Assembly: GCA_017849575.1 (NCBI GenBank)
Contig: JAFIGV010000014.1
Coordinates: 186,001-250,000, forward strand
Reading direction: 5' to 3'
Length of the DNA stretch: 64,000 nt
Source of the DNA: Flavipsychrobacter sp.
GTDB lineage: Bacteria > Bacteroidota > Bacteroidia > Chitinophagales > Chitinophagaceae
Position numbers and translations under genes: made by a program. This document shows positions 1-8,779 of this stretch, piece after piece. The notes beneath the pieces are model-generated. The model was not told where the DNA came from and searched no databases. It saw nothing but the letters and a program-made list of their open reading frames with translations. Each line of letters opens with the position of its first letter. The first letter of the stretch is position 1.

Positions 1-266
1 TGCTTTGCCGCCAGATGGACGAAAAACTGGGGCGCGAACCTGGCGAATCAGAAAAGCTGATTTCCTATGTTAAAGACCGTCCGGGTCACGACCGTCGCTA
101 CGCCATCGACGCCACCAAGATCAACAAAGAACTGGGCTGGAAACCATCCGTAACCTTCGAAGAGGGATTGAGTCAATCGATAGACTGGTATCTACAAAAT
201 GAAGAATGGCTGCAAAATGTAACCAGCGGCGATTACAAAAAGTATTATCAGGGGCAATATGAGTAG
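1..266 (+). CDS. rfbB: dTDP-glucose 4,6-dehydratase, C-terminal part (5' truncated by window)
   Basis: Only the last ~88 codons are in the window; the reading frame is open from base 3 and the gene begins upstream. The visible part carries the C-terminal signature of RfbB: a KDRPGHDRRYAID segment followed by an ELGWKPSVTFEEGL segment, then the short WYLQNEEW helix. These belong to the NDP-sugar-binding end of extended short-chain dehydrogenases, which convert dTDP-glucose to dTDP-4-keto-6-deoxyglucose in the cytoplasm. rfbA lies one gene downstream, supporting a dTDP-sugar locus. The catalytic YxxxK and Rossmann motifs are outside the window, so function rests on the tail and the context. Confidence 0.93.
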   Translation, partial: LCRQMDEKLGREPGESEKLISYVKDRPGHDRRYAIDATKINKELGWKPSVTFEEGLSQSIDWYLQNEEWLQNVTSGDYKKYYQGQYE

Positions 267-280
267 GGGTTGATGTAAAA

Positions 281-300
281 TCGATAATCGTAAAATCGCT
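281..300. repeat. Left arm of imperfect inverted repeat flanking the four-helix-bundle gene
   Basis: The arm reads TCGATAATCGTAAAATCGCT. The reverse complement of 662-684 reads TCGTTAATCGTAAAGTCGTTGCT. Over the first 18 positions 16 match, and both end in CT. The two arms therefore bracket the inserted S23-type gene in opposite orientation. The left arm is in the gap after rfbB; the right arm lies inside the 3' end of the inserted ORF. Confidence 0.5.
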
Positions 301-304
301 TTCC

Positions 305-718
305 ATGCATACTTTTTACTTCGAAAGGCTGGAAGTCTGGCAAAACGCCAGATTGCTGGTTAAAAATATCTACTTAGCGAGCACGTCATTTCCCGAATAT
401 GAAAAGTATGGATTAACATCCCAGATAAGACGTGCGACGATCAGCATTAATCTAAATATATCGGAAGGTTTTTCAAGACAAGGTAAAAAAGACAAAGCAA
501 GGTTTATTAACCAAGCCTACAGTTCGGCAACAGAGGTAATCAATTGTCTGATATTATCCCTGGACCTCGGGTACATTTCAGATGAAGTATATTCGACACT
601 TCGAAATCAAACAGAATTCGTGTCAAATCAGCTTAATGCATTGCACAAGACACTAACAAAAAGCAACGACTTTACGATTAACGACTTTTCAACTAACAAC
701 TCCACGAATCAACAATAA
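305..718 (+). CDS. Four-helix bundle protein (S23 / 23S rRNA intervening-sequence protein family)
   Basis: The 137-residue product has the family hallmarks: an N-terminal [18 protein letters not shown] helix, a [21 protein letters not shown] segment (about residues 37-57), a hydrophilic [18 protein letters not shown] helix and an ETE-like fourth helix. This family includes proteins encoded in 23S rRNA intervening sequences and the Avd accessory protein of diversity-generating retroelements; most members have no defined role. It sits between rfbB and rfbA with gaps of 38 and 1 nt, although it has no obvious sugar function. The last ~20 residues (Asn/Thr/Ser rich) are encoded by the right repeat arm and look like an added tail. 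No reverse transcriptase or template repeat is nearby, so a DGR role is not supported. Confidence 0.8.
   Translation: MHTFYFERLEVWQNARLLVKNIYLASTSFPEYEKYGLTSQIRRATISINLNISEGFSRQGKKDKARFINQAYSSATEVINCLILSLDLGYISDEVYSTLRNQTEFVSNQLNALHKTLTKSNDFTINDFSTNNSTNQQ
662..684. repeat. Right arm of imperfect inverted repeat
   Basis: AGCAACGACTTTACGATTAACGA is the inverted partner of 281-300 (16 of 18 core positions match). It overlaps codons near the 3' end of the four-helix-bundle ORF, giving it an Asn/Asp/Phe/Thr-rich tail. Confidence 0.5.
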
Positions 719-719
719 A

Positions 720-1598
720 ATGAAAGGTATCATCCTCGCCGGTGGGTCCGGAACGCGCTTATATCCGCTTACGATTGCAGTGAGCAAGCAGCTAATGCCG
801 GTTTATGACAAACCGATGATCTACTATCCGCTATCCACGCTGATGTTGGCAGGCATAAGGGAAATACTCATCATCACAACCCCCGAAGATCAGGCTGGGT
901 TTAAAAAACTTCTGGGTGATGGTTCGCAGATTGGTTGCCGGTTCGATTATGTGGTGCAGCCCCGCCCCGAAGGTCTTGCGCAGGCTTTTATATTGGGTGC
1001 GGATTTTGTCGGCAGCGACCCGGTGGCGTTGATTCTGGGAGATAATATTTTTTACGGATCCGGAATGGGAACCCTGCTCGGAAAAAAGGTGAACCCCGAT
1101 GGGGCTGTGGTATTTGCCTATCAGGTCAATGATCCCGAGCGCTATGGTGTGGTAGAGTTTGACCGCAACAATAAAGTATTGAGCATCGAAGAAAAACCGG
1201 CGCAGCCCAAATCAAACTTTGCTGTGCCGGGTCTGTATTTCTATGACAATTCTGTACTTGAAATAGCCCGTAACATTAAGCCCTCTCCCCGCGGCGAACT
1301 GGAAATCACGGATGTCAACAAAGTGTATCTGGAAATGGGCAAATTGGAAGTAGGCGTACTCGACCGTGGAACGGCATGGCTGGATACGGGCACCTTCGAT
1401 TCGCTGATAGAAGCCGGTCAGTTTATAGAAGTGATCGAGAAAAGGCAGGGACTAAAAATCGGCTGCATTGAAGAAATCGCTTATCAAAAAGGTTGGATTA
1501 ATGATGAACAGATGACGGCACTTGCCCGGACCTATGCTAAATCAGGCTACGGACAATACCTTCAGAATGTACTGCAGCACAAGCTAACATTCTCTTAA
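720..1598 (+). CDS. rfbA: Glucose-1-phosphate thymidylyltransferase
   Basis: At 292 residues this has the usual RfbA length. It begins with the nucleotide-binding [11 protein letters not shown] loop (residues 8-18) and continues with [20 protein letters not shown], the GDNIFYG metal/nucleotide segment (about 107-113), [20 protein letters not shown] and LDTGTFDSL. It transfers dTMP from dTTP to glucose-1-phosphate, the committed step to dTDP-rhamnose and related sugars. The ATG begins 1 nt after the stop of the preceding gene, so translation is probably coupled. rfbC is ~38 kb away beside a DegT aminotransferase, and no rfbD was seen. A hairpin terminator follows at 1634. Confidence 0.97.
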   Translation: MKGIILAGGSGTRLYPLTIAVSKQLMPVYDKPMIYYPLSTLMLAGIREILIITTPEDQAGFKKLLGDGSQIGCRFDYVVQPRPEGLAQAFILGADFVGSDPVALILGDNIFYGSGMGTLLGKKVNPDGAVVFAYQVNDPERYGVVEFDRNNKVLSIEEKPAQPKSNFAVPGLYFYDNSVLEIARNIKPSPRGELEITDVNKVYLEMGKLEVGVLDRGTAWLDTGTFDSLIEAGQFIEVIEKRQGLKIGCIEEIAYQKGWINDEQMTALARTYAKSGYGQYLQNVLQHKLTFS

Positions 1599-1633
1599 AA
1601 CCTTTTCTCGCTTTTTATTTCAAATTATCTTCG

Positions 1634-1662
1634 CATCCCGCTCACAAGGCGGGATGTTTTGT
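1634..1662 (+). terminator. Rho-independent terminator of the rfb genes, overlapping the next gene's 5' end
   Basis: A perfect 8-bp stem CATCCCGC / GCGGGATG (1634-1641 and 1649-1656, 7-nt loop) is followed by TTTTGT. An in-frame ATG of the next gene (1654) lies within the right arm, which argues for using the ATG at 1663 instead. Confidence 0.7.
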
Positions 1663-2259
1663 ATGCTGGTCTATCTTATTCCTTTTATATCCGCTTTCAT
1701 TGGCTGGTTTACCAACTGGGTGGCGATCAAAATGTTGTTTCATCCAAAAGAGCCGGTGCGCTTTTTAGGAATTACCTTTCAGGGAATATTCCCCAAGCGG
1801 CAACAACAGTTTGCTAAAAAGCTGGGCGTGGTTGTTGCTACCGAGCTATTGCATTTTGACGAAATTGCCGCACGCATCAAAGACCCAGAACACCTGGGTG
1901 AGCTCGCTCCCTTTATCGAAAAGCATATTGACGAATTTCTGCAAATCAAACTTAAAGAAAAGCTGCCGGTGATCTCAATGTTTGTAGGTGAGGGTACGCT
2001 GGGAAAGATCAAAGAGGGATTGATGGAAGAGATCAACCTGCTGCTGCCACAGCTTATCGATCAGTTTACCGGCAGACTGGCAACCTCTATTGACATTGAA
2101 GAAATGGTAAGCAGCAAGGTGTCAAAATTTTCGTCCGACAAACTGGAAGAAATATTGCTGAGCATCATGAAAAAGGAATTTCAGTTTGTAGAGATTCTGG
2201 GTGGTGTGCTTGGCTTTATCATTGGTTTGTTACAGATCTTGCTCACCGCCTGGAGCTGA
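1663..2259 (+). CDS. DUF445 family membrane protein
   Basis: The 198-residue product has an N-terminal membrane segment MLVYLIPFISAFIGWFTNW running into the DUF445 signature VAIKMLFHPKEP (about residues 20-31) and PKRQQQFAKKLG. A long amphipathic helical middle follows, and it ends with a second membrane segment (GGVLGFIIGLLQILLTAW). This is the short Bacteroidetes form; proteins of this family are of unknown function. The start at 1663 is chosen because the earlier ATG (1654) is buried in the terminator stem. A near-consensus -7 box TATCTTCG at 1626-1633 would place transcript starts inside the hairpin, letting the mRNA avoid the full stem. Confidence 0.85.
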   Translation: MLVYLIPFISAFIGWFTNWVAIKMLFHPKEPVRFLGITFQGIFPKRQQQFAKKLGVVVATELLHFDEIAARIKDPEHLGELAPFIEKHIDEFLQIKLKEKLPVISMFVGEGTLGKIKEGLMEEINLLLPQLIDQFTGRLATSIDIEEMVSSKVSKFSSDKLEEILLSIMKKEFQFVEILGGVLGFIIGLLQILLTAWS

Positions 2260-2311
2260 CCATGCTCTGCGCAGACACCGATGATTTAACGTAGCCTGCT
2301 GCGCTGAAACC

Positions 2312-2341
2312 TTGCAAAGCCCTTTCATTTCTGTAAATTTG
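2312..2341 (+). promoter_or_regulatory. Bacteroidetes-type promoter of hmgA
   Basis: TTG (2312-2314) and TAAATTTG (2334-2341) are separated by 19 nt, matching the sigma-ABfr consensus TTG-N17-23-TAnnTTTG. The predicted transcript start is near 2348, 13 nt before the hmgA ATG. Confidence 0.65.
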
Positions 2342-2360
2342 AACACGAAAAGTACCCACG

Positions 2361-3518
2361 ATGCCACATTATCATTCGCTCGGAAATATTCCGCACAAAC
2401 GTCATACGCAGTTTCATAAACCCGGAGGAGGATTATACTCGGAACAATTGTTCAGCACCGAAGGCTTTTCTTCCAACTATTCGCTACTGTACCATATCCA
2501 TCCGCCTACGCAGATCATTCGGGTAGAAGAGCCCACAAATGCTACGCCCAGGGCAGCCAGCGACAATATTCTTAAGCACCGCAGTTTTCAGGGCTTCAAC
2601 GTACAGCCGGAATCCGATTATCTGAAGAGCAGAAAGATCATGCTGTTCAACAACGATGTTCAGATTTCTCTTGCTGCACCACAAGACGGCATCCTGAAAT
2701 ACTTTTATAAAAATGCAGACGCCGACGAAGTGATCTTTGTACATGAAGGCACGGGCACACTTCGCACGCAGTACGGGCAGATTCCCTTTAGTTTCGGCGA
2801 TTACCTTGTTATTCCGCGGGGCACTATTTATCAGATTCAGTTTGACGACGACGACAACCGGCTGTTTATTGTGGAATCGTTTAGCCCGGTAACTTTTCCC
2901 AAAAGATATTTGAGTAAGTATGGTCAGTTATTAGAGCATGCTCCGTTTTGCGAGCGCGATATTCGTCAGCCACAGGATCTCATTACACTCGACAAAACAG
3001 GCGAATACCTGGTTCGCGTTAAGAAGAAAGGTCTTTGTTACAATATCTGGTACGCCAATCATCCCTTCGACGTAGTAGGATGGGACGGCTATGAATATCC
3101 TTATGCGCTCAGCATACACGATTTTGAACCCATCACCGGTCGTGTGCATCAACCACCGCCGGTGCACCAAACCTTCGATGCGCACAACTTTGTGATCTGC
3201 TCCTTCGTACCGCGCTTATACGATTATCATCCCAATTCCATTCCCGCTCCGTACAACCACAGCAATATTGACAGCGACGAAGTGCTTTACTATGTGGACG
3301 GCGACTTTATGAGCCGAAAACACGTAACCCGCGGTATGATCACTCTGCACCCAGCCGGCATCCCGCACGGACCGCATCCTGGTGCTGTAGAAAAAAGCAT
3401 TGGTAAGAAGGAGACCAAAGAGCTTGCAGTGATGGTGGATACTTTTAAGCCACTTTACTTAACGGACCTTGCTTTGGGAATAGAAGACGACAACTATATG
3501 ATGAGCTGGGCAGAATAA
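2361..3518 (+). CDS. hmgA: Homogentisate 1,2-dioxygenase
   Basis: The 385-residue protein opens with MPHYHSLGNIPHKRHTQF and GGGLYSEQLFSTEGF, the family's N-terminal signature. The cupin core contains NIDSDEVLYYVDGDF and the HPAGIPHGPHPGAVE segment, which supply the His/Glu iron ligands. It opens the ring of homogentisate with O2 to give maleylacetoacetate in tyrosine and phenylalanine catabolism. It is shorter than the ~440-residue human and Pseudomonas enzymes, as is common for the Bacteroidetes form. The next gene, hpd, makes its substrate, so the pair provides consecutive steps. A good promoter lies at 2312-2341. Fumarylacetoacetase is not in the window. Confidence 0.95.
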   Translation: MPHYHSLGNIPHKRHTQFHKPGGGLYSEQLFSTEGFSSNYSLLYHIHPPTQIIRVEEPTNATPRAASDNILKHRSFQGFNVQPESDYLKSRKIMLFNNDVQISLAAPQDGILKYFYKNADADEVIFVHEGTGTLRTQYGQIPFSFGDYLVIPRGTIYQIQFDDDDNRLFIVESFSPVTFPKRYLSKYGQLLEHAPFCERDIRQPQDLITLDKTGEYLVRVKKKGLCYNIWYANHPFDVVGWDGYEYPYALSIHDFEPITGRVHQPPPVHQTFDAHNFVICSFVPRLYDYHPNSIPAPYNHSNIDSDEVLYYVDGDFMSRKHVTRGMITLHPAGIPHGPHPGAVEKSIGKKETKELAVMVDTFKPLYLTDLALGIEDDNYMMSWAE

Positions 3519-3655
3519 CCCAGGCTTTTCCAACAAAATAATCGCTCAGGTGCTTAAGAAAGAATTATTGCGAACATCAGCAATGGCTGAATGGAGTTGA
3601 TCATCAATATTCGGAAAATTATGAACCACTTTTTATTATCCTAAAACGAAATTCA

Positions 3656-4792
3656 ATGTCAACAACAACTCAAACTTTTGCAGAAAAAATAGCTAAGGCA
3701 CAAGACTTTCTTCCCATCAACGGAACAGACTATATAGAATTTTATGTAGGCAATGCCAAACAGGCGGCGCATTACTACAAAACAGCATTTGGCTTTCAGT
3801 CCGTTGCCTATGCAGGTCCAGAAACCGGCGTTCGCGACCGTGCATCGTATGTACTTCAGCAAGGAAAAATTCGACTGGTACTGACTACAGCTTTAAAGTC
3901 CGATCATCCGGTTTCGGACCATGTGAAAAAGCATGGCGATGGCGTAAAAATCCTTGCACTTTGGGTGGATGACGCTTATAAAGCCTTTGAAGAAACCACC
4001 AAGCGAGGCGGCAAGCCTTATCAGGAGCCGGTGACGCTCAATGATGCTTTTGGAGAACTGAAAATGTCCGGAATCTATACCTACGGTGAAACGGTTCACA
4101 TGTTCATCGAAAGAAGGAATTACAATGGCGTATTTATGCCCGGCTATGAAAAATGGGAAAGCAGTTATGCGCCGGCAGAAGCCGGACTCCTCTATGTGGA
4201 CCACTGCGTGGGTAATGTAGGATGGAACCGTATGTTGCCTACCGTGCAGTGGTACGAAGAAGTGATGGGTTTTGTGAACATCTTATCATTCGACGACAAG
4301 CAGATCAACACTGAATATTCAGCCTTGATGAGCAAGGTCATGAGCAATGGCAACGGCTATGCAAAGTTCCCTATCAACGAACCGGCAGAAGGAAAGAAGA
4401 AATCGCAGATTGAAGAATACCTCGAGTTTTACGAAGGGGAAGGCGTACAGCACATTGCTGTGGCAACCAAAGACATCGTAAAAACGGTACGAGACCTGAA
4501 AGCTCGTGGCGTAGAATTTCTTAGTGCGCCGCCGGAGGCTTATTATGAAATGATGGATGAGCGCGTAGGGAAGATAGACGAAGAACTGGCTCCGCTACAA
4601 GAGCTTGGTATTCTTGTGGACCGCGACGAAGAAGGATATCTCCTTCAGATTTTTACCAAGCCGGTAGAAGACCGCCCTACCCTGTTTTTTGAAATCATTC
4701 AGCGGAAGGGCGCCCAAAGCTTTGGTGCCGGTAACTTTAAAGCTCTGTTTGAATCTATTGAAAGAGAGCAAGCTAAACGCGGTAATCTTTAA
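3656..4792 (+). CDS. hpd: 4-hydroxyphenylpyruvate dioxygenase
   Basis: The 378-residue product has two vicinal-oxygen-chelate domains. The first (about residues 15-150) starts with DFLPINGTDYIEFYVGNAKQ. The C-terminal domain carries the iron triad: His183 (VDHCVGNV), His266 (GVQHIAVAT) and Glu346 (LFFEIIQR). It converts 4-hydroxyphenylpyruvate to homogentisate with O2. It follows hmgA after a 137-nt gap and is probably co-regulated with it; a hairpin terminator follows. I see no clear TAnnTTTG box in the gap. Hydroxymandelate synthase shares the fold but is less likely given the neighbouring hmgA. Confidence 0.96.
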   Translation: MSTTTQTFAEKIAKAQDFLPINGTDYIEFYVGNAKQAAHYYKTAFGFQSVAYAGPETGVRDRASYVLQQGKIRLVLTTALKSDHPVSDHVKKHGDGVKILALWVDDAYKAFEETTKRGGKPYQEPVTLNDAFGELKMSGIYTYGETVHMFIERRNYNGVFMPGYEKWESSYAPAEAGLLYVDHCVGNVGWNRMLPTVQWYEEVMGFVNILSFDDKQINTEYSALMSKVMSNGNGYAKFPINEPAEGKKKSQIEEYLEFYEGEGVQHIAVATKDIVKTVRDLKARGVEFLSAPPEAYYEMMDERVGKIDEELAPLQELGILVDRDEEGYLLQIFTKPVEDRPTLFFEIIQRKGAQSFGAGNFKALFESIEREQAKRGNL

Positions 4793-4814
4793 GCTTTTCA
4801 ATCTGATATCTATG

Positions 4815-4841
4815 AGCCTCAAAGAAATTTGGGGCTTTTTT
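4815..4841 (+). terminator. Rho-independent terminator after hpd
   Basis: A 9-bp stem AGCCTCAAA / TTTGGGGCT with one G-T pair encloses a GAAA tetraloop and is followed by six T residues. Confidence 0.8.
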
Positions 4842-4915
4842 GATACCTTGTCCTAACAACTGAGGGCAGGCTTGCGTCTAACCCTTCAAACCTTCATTCC
4901 AAAAAAGCATTAGTT

Positions 4916-6706
4916 ATGAAAAAATTATTTTTTACACTCATTGCACTTGTGCTGGCAAATTTTGCCATAGCACAGTGTAACACAACGTTTCAGGCTTCGA
5001 CAAGCGGAAATCAGGTAACCGTGACCAATACGACCACATGGACCCTGATTCCGGGATCAACCCCAACAGTATGGTTGGTATGGGGCGACGGAAACAGCAA
5101 TGGTATAGGATATGCCACCAATTCTACAGCCTCACACACATACGCTAATCCCGGCACCTACGCCATCACAATGTGGACACAATATTTTGATACGCTGAAC
5201 AACACGCTCTACTGCATGGATTCAGTTTTTCAAACCGTTACGATCACTACGCCCTGTATGTCGAGCATTTCCACAGTCAACAATGGCGGCGGTTCTTATA
5301 GCTTTACCGCCAATAACATTGGTGGGGGTACCGGCATTAGCTACACCTGGAATTTTGGAGACGGCGGCACAGGAACCGGTTCATCTGTTAACCATACGTA
5401 CACGGCTTCGGGCAACTATGTAGTAACCCTTACCTCCACGGGCTCAGGATGCACATATACCAGCACTGCGGTGGTCAACTATTTCAACGGCACCATCAAC
5501 TGTAGTGCGCTTTCTGCTCAGTTTACACATTACAATTCCGGAATGACCGTAGGTTTTACCAACCTGTCTACACCCAGCGGGGTGAGCAACGTTACCAACA
5601 GCAGCACCTGGGATTTTGGTGATGGCAGCAATCCGGTTACGGGTATGTATTATGTAACTCATACGTATGCAGCGCCCGGCACCTATACCGTAAAGCTTGT
5701 GAATCATTGGGTGGATTCTAACAATCAAAGCATCATTTATTGTACAGATTCAACAACCCAACAGATCACAGTAACAGCCCCTCCACCCCAACCCAATGTG
5801 ATTTCCGGCTATGTATTCTGGGATTCGACCTTAGTGAACATGCAGGCCATGACCTTTAAACTATGGTTGATCGTTATGGACTCTGCACAAAACACCCTTA
5901 CCGCCGTGGATTCAGCAGTGATCACCGGTGGTGGCAATATTACTTCTTATGCCTTCCAAAACAAAGCAGCCGGAAGCTACCGGGTAAAAGCAGCCGTAGC
6001 AAGTGGTACAACCGGTGCTTCTTCCTTTGTACCAACTTATGCACCATCAACAGCATACTGGAGTTCAGCAAATGTGATCATTCATACAGGCGGTACAAGT
6101 GCGAACAACAATATTCAGATGATACCCGGCACCTGGACCGGCGGTCCCGGATTTGTGGGTGGTAACATCAGCCAGGGTGCAAACAAGGGCACTACAGGCG
6201 GTGTTGCAGGCATGCTGGTAATGCTGCGCAATGCGCAAAATGATGTGATCCGCTTTACTTATACGGATGGCAATGGTGACTATTCCTTTGGTAATATAGC
6301 CGCTGGTACTTACAATGTATATCCGGAAGCCATCAACTATGCTACAATTCCATCTGCCGCGCTGAATGTAGCCAGCGGCTCTTACAACATCAGCGGCGTT
6401 GACTTCACTCAAAATGCCACTCAGATTCATCCGGGAACCACAAGCGTGCAAACAGCATCGAAAGATATGTTCCGTCTCTACCCTAATCCTTCTCATGGCC
6501 TTGTAACCATCAACTGGTCTTCTGATGTAAGCGGAAAAGCAAACATCCAGGTGGCTGATATTACAGGTCGCATTGTGTACACTACCGACGCTACTACTTC
6601 TACCGTAACAAAACTTGATTTGTCCACTCTGGGTTCAGGAGTTTATTTCATCAAGATTGCTACAGACAAAGCACAGCACAGTGAAAAGCTGGTGATTGGT
6701 CATTAG
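4916..6706 (+). CDS. Secreted PKD-domain protein with type IX secretion sorting domain
   Basis: The 596-residue product has a signal peptide (MKKLFFTLIALVLANFAIAQ). It carries three PKD-like repeats, each with a WDFGDG-type core and a HTYAAPGTYTV-type strand (near residues 60-110, 145-185 and 225-285). A prealbumin/SdrD-B-like segment (TYTDGNGDYSFGNIAAGTYNV, about 440-460) follows. The last ~75 residues form a type A T9SS C-terminal domain (LYPNPSHGLVTINW ... GVYFIKI ... EKLVIGH). It should cross the outer membrane by T9SS and stay on the surface or be released. No catalytic domain is visible, so an adhesin or matrix role is inferred. Ser/Thr/Gly/Asn-rich composition fits a surface protein. 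Confidence 0.9.
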   Translation: MKKLFFTLIALVLANFAIAQCNTTFQASTSGNQVTVTNTTTWTLIPGSTPTVWLVWGDGNSNGIGYATNSTASHTYANPGTYAITMWTQYFDTLNNTLYCMDSVFQTVTITTPCMSSISTVNNGGGSYSFTANNIGGGTGISYTWNFGDGGTGTGSSVNHTYTASGNYVVTLTSTGSGCTYTSTAVVNYFNGTINCSALSAQFTHYNSGMTVGFTNLSTPSGVSNVTNSSTWDFGDGSNPVTGMYYVTHTYAAPGTYTVKLVNHWVDSNNQSIIYCTDSTTQQITVTAPPPQPNVISGYVFWDSTLVNMQAMTFKLWLIVMDSAQNTLTAVDSAVITGGGNITSYAFQNKAAGSYRVKAAVASGTTGASSFVPTYAPSTAYWSSANVIIHTGGTSANNNIQMIPGTWTGGPGFVGGNISQGANKGTTGGVAGMLVMLRNAQNDVIRFTYTDGNGDYSFGNIAAGTYNVYPEAINYATIPSAALNVASGSYNISGVDFTQNATQIHPGTTSVQTASKDMFRLYPNPSHGLVTINWSSDVSGKANIQVADITGRIVYTTDATTSTVTKLDLSTLGSGVYFIKIATDKAQHSEKLVIGH

Positions 6707-6728
6707 ACAACAATTTTTTGTTCATAGC

Positions 6729-6764
6729 AGGATGGCGGGGCTCATGGGCCTCGCCTCCTCATTT
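6729..6764 (+). terminator. Probable terminator after the T9SS-sorted protein
   Basis: The stem GGCGGGGC / GCCTCGCC (6734-6741, 6748-6755) has one G-T pair and is flanked by AGGA / TCCT that can extend it. Only a weak ATTTTA tract follows, so efficiency is uncertain. Confidence 0.45.
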
Positions 6765-6790
6765 TAGGATTTTCAATAGCGCTAAAACCG

Positions 6791-6798
6791 TACTTTTG
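6791..6798 (+). promoter_or_regulatory. Candidate -7 promoter box before the L,D-transpeptidase-like gene
   Basis: TACTTTTG matches TAnnTTTG exactly. No TTG is present at the expected -33 spacing, so this is a half-promoter match only. Confidence 0.35.
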
Positions 6799-6853
6799 CA
6801 GCACCGTCAGCCTTAAAATGTTCGACGGTACAACCCCATTAATTTCAGCAGTC

Positions 6854-7624
6854 ATGACCGGAAAAATGATACGCAGCCTGTTAATGATCGGAGCCTTGCT
6901 CCTGAGCACCAGCGGCTTTAGCCAGGATGACCCGGCTACGTTCAAAAATTTCCAATTCTCCTTCAGCAGGGTAAGTCAGGCCTGGTTGAAATATAATGAC
7001 ACCCTCAGCAAGACGTTTACAGAAAAAGGACTTGCCTATCCTCCACACGAAATATTCCTGCGCTCTTTCAAGTCGAATAACGAGATGGAACTTTGGGCGA
7101 GAAATGACGACACTTCTGCTTTTACGCTTGTGAAAAACTACAGGGTTTGTGCACTTTCGGGAATCCTCGGGCCCAAGCGTTCCGAAGGGGACCGGCAGGT
7201 GCCTGAAGGACTTTATTTTATTGACGATTTCAATCCCAAAAGCGACTTCTACCTTTCTATGTTGCTGAACTATCCCAACTATTCAGACATGGTGATGGGC
7301 GACAAAAAGAAGCCTGGCGGCGACATTTACATTCATGGCGGCTGTGTGACCATCGGTTGCCTTCCGCTCACAGATGTCTTTATACAGGAGCTTTATGTAC
7401 TCTGCCTGAATGCCAAGCTCAATGGCCAGAACTATATTCCGGTGCATATTTATCCTACTCGTTTCGATCGGCAAGGCCTCAATTTTCTGGGTCGCAATTA
7501 TAGCACCGATCTGGATAAACAAAAATTTTGGGTGAACCTGAAAGCAGGGTATGATTACTTTGAAAAAACCCATAAACTGCAACCGGTCATGTATGCTGCG
7601 GACGGCAAGTATGTCTTCCAATAA
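6854..7624 (+). CDS. L,D-transpeptidase (YkuD-fold) family protein, exported
   Basis: The product is 256 residues from this start, and carries an export signal (MIRSLLMIGALLLSTSGFSQ). The C-terminal half has the catalytic pattern of YkuD/YafK-type enzymes: GDIYIHGGCVTIGCLPLTD, with His161 and Cys169 as the expected catalytic pair, preceded by RQVPEGLYFID. Such enzymes form or cleave peptidoglycan cross-links or lipoprotein links in the periplasm using a Cys nucleophile. The YafK/DpaA subgroup is the closest match by motif, but transpeptidase and hydrolase activity cannot be separated from sequence. ATGs at 6818, 6854 and 6866 are in frame; 6818 gives a long n-region, so 6854 or 6866 is preferred. 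Confidence 0.85.
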   Translation: MTGKMIRSLLMIGALLLSTSGFSQDDPATFKNFQFSFSRVSQAWLKYNDTLSKTFTEKGLAYPPHEIFLRSFKSNNEMELWARNDDTSAFTLVKNYRVCALSGILGPKRSEGDRQVPEGLYFIDDFNPKSDFYLSMLLNYPNYSDMVMGDKKKPGGDIYIHGGCVTIGCLPLTDVFIQELYVLCLNAKLNGQNYIPVHIYPTRFDRQGLNFLGRNYSTDLDKQKFWVNLKAGYDYFEKTHKLQPVMYAADGKYVFQ

Positions 7625-7674
7625 TGAGATGATCTCTTTGGCTATCGTTAAGTAGCAATTTCACCCAGATTATT

Positions 7675-8589
7675 ATGTCATTTTCTTTCCAGCATTTACG
7701 GAAGTCTCTGGTCCTCCTCGTTTCTCTCCTTACCGTCTCTTGCGAAAAGGAGGTGAACATCGATTTGAATTCAGGAACACCCAGGCTGGTAGTAGAAGGT
7801 CAGATAGAACAAAACGGCTATCCCTTTGTCGTATTGACCAAGTCGATCGGTTATTTTTCAAAAATTGATCTTTCCACACTCGAAAACGCTTTTGTTCACG
7901 ATGCTTTAGTGGAAGTTTCGGACGGCAATACAACTGTTCGGTTGAAAGAATATTCGCTTGATACCGGTGTGGGTGGCGCCAATAAGTTTTTTATTTACAC
8001 GGTAGATACAGCAGATCCCGTAGCCATCAACTTTAGAGGACGATTAGAAAGCTCCTATACGCTGACGGTGCAGGTAGAAGGAAAGACCTATGACGCAGTG
8101 ACAAAAATACCCAATGTGAGACCGGTAGATTCCATGTGGTTTCGCAAACCCGATGGCGACCTTAAGGTGGAAACTGCAGTACTGATGTTTGTCCGTTTCA
8201 AAGACCCCGATACACCGGGTAATTATCTTCGGTACTTTACCCGCCGAAATAATGAATTGTTTCTGCCGGGTATCAACTCTGTTTATGATGATAAGATCGT
8301 GAACGGTACCACTATTGACAGCCTCAATCTGGCCGCAGGATACAACCGTACCCGCGAACCCAATTTTGATTCGCTGGGATTCTTTTTTCGTGGCGATACC
8401 GTCACACTGCGCTGGTGCGCCATAGACAAAGCCGTGTACAATTTTTACCGCACATTCGAGTATGCGACCGGCACGGTGGGCAATCCGTTCGCTTCGCCTG
8501 TAAGTGTGGAGACGAACATACGGGGAGGTGCGCTGGGCATCTGGGCGGGGTATGGCACCAGTTATACTAGTGCCATCATCTTAAAGTAA
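7675..8589 (+). CDS. DUF4249 family lipoprotein
   Basis: The 304-residue protein has a lipoprotein signal with the lipobox LLTVSC (Cys23). The mature N-terminus, CEKEVNIDLNSGTPRLVVEGQIEQNGYPFVVLTKS, is characteristic of DUF4249, a Bacteroidetes-specific family. It should be acylated and sit in the envelope. DUF4249 genes often lie beside TonB-dependent receptors, but none is present here: the neighbours are an L,D-transpeptidase-like gene and trxB. The function is unknown. Confidence 0.88.
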   Translation: MSFSFQHLRKSLVLLVSLLTVSCEKEVNIDLNSGTPRLVVEGQIEQNGYPFVVLTKSIGYFSKIDLSTLENAFVHDALVEVSDGNTTVRLKEYSLDTGVGGANKFFIYTVDTADPVAINFRGRLESSYTLTVQVEGKTYDAVTKIPNVRPVDSMWFRKPDGDLKVETAVLMFVRFKDPDTPGNYLRYFTRRNNELFLPGINSVYDDKIVNGTTIDSLNLAAGYNRTREPNFDSLGFFFRGDTVTLRWCAIDKAVYNFYRTFEYATGTVGNPFASPVSVETNIRGGALGIWAGYGTSYTSAIILK

Positions 8590-8779
8590 GCTTTACCCAC
8601 ACATACGGAACTTGTCATGACATTTTAGTGCCGCCGCCGTGCCGCACTGGCACAATAGCCTGTTCCGCATGGATATTGCAGAGCCTATGTTGTTGATAGC
8701 CGGTGGAAAGGAAAGATGTCAGGCTTTTGCTGCTCCGGCTTTTCTTTTGCATTTTTACAGACTTAAATAAAGGGAATAA

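Noticed and set aside
305-718. Diversity-generating retroelement accessory protein (Avd-like)
   Set aside because: The S23/Avd family resemblance is real, but no reverse transcriptase, template repeat or variable protein is nearby.
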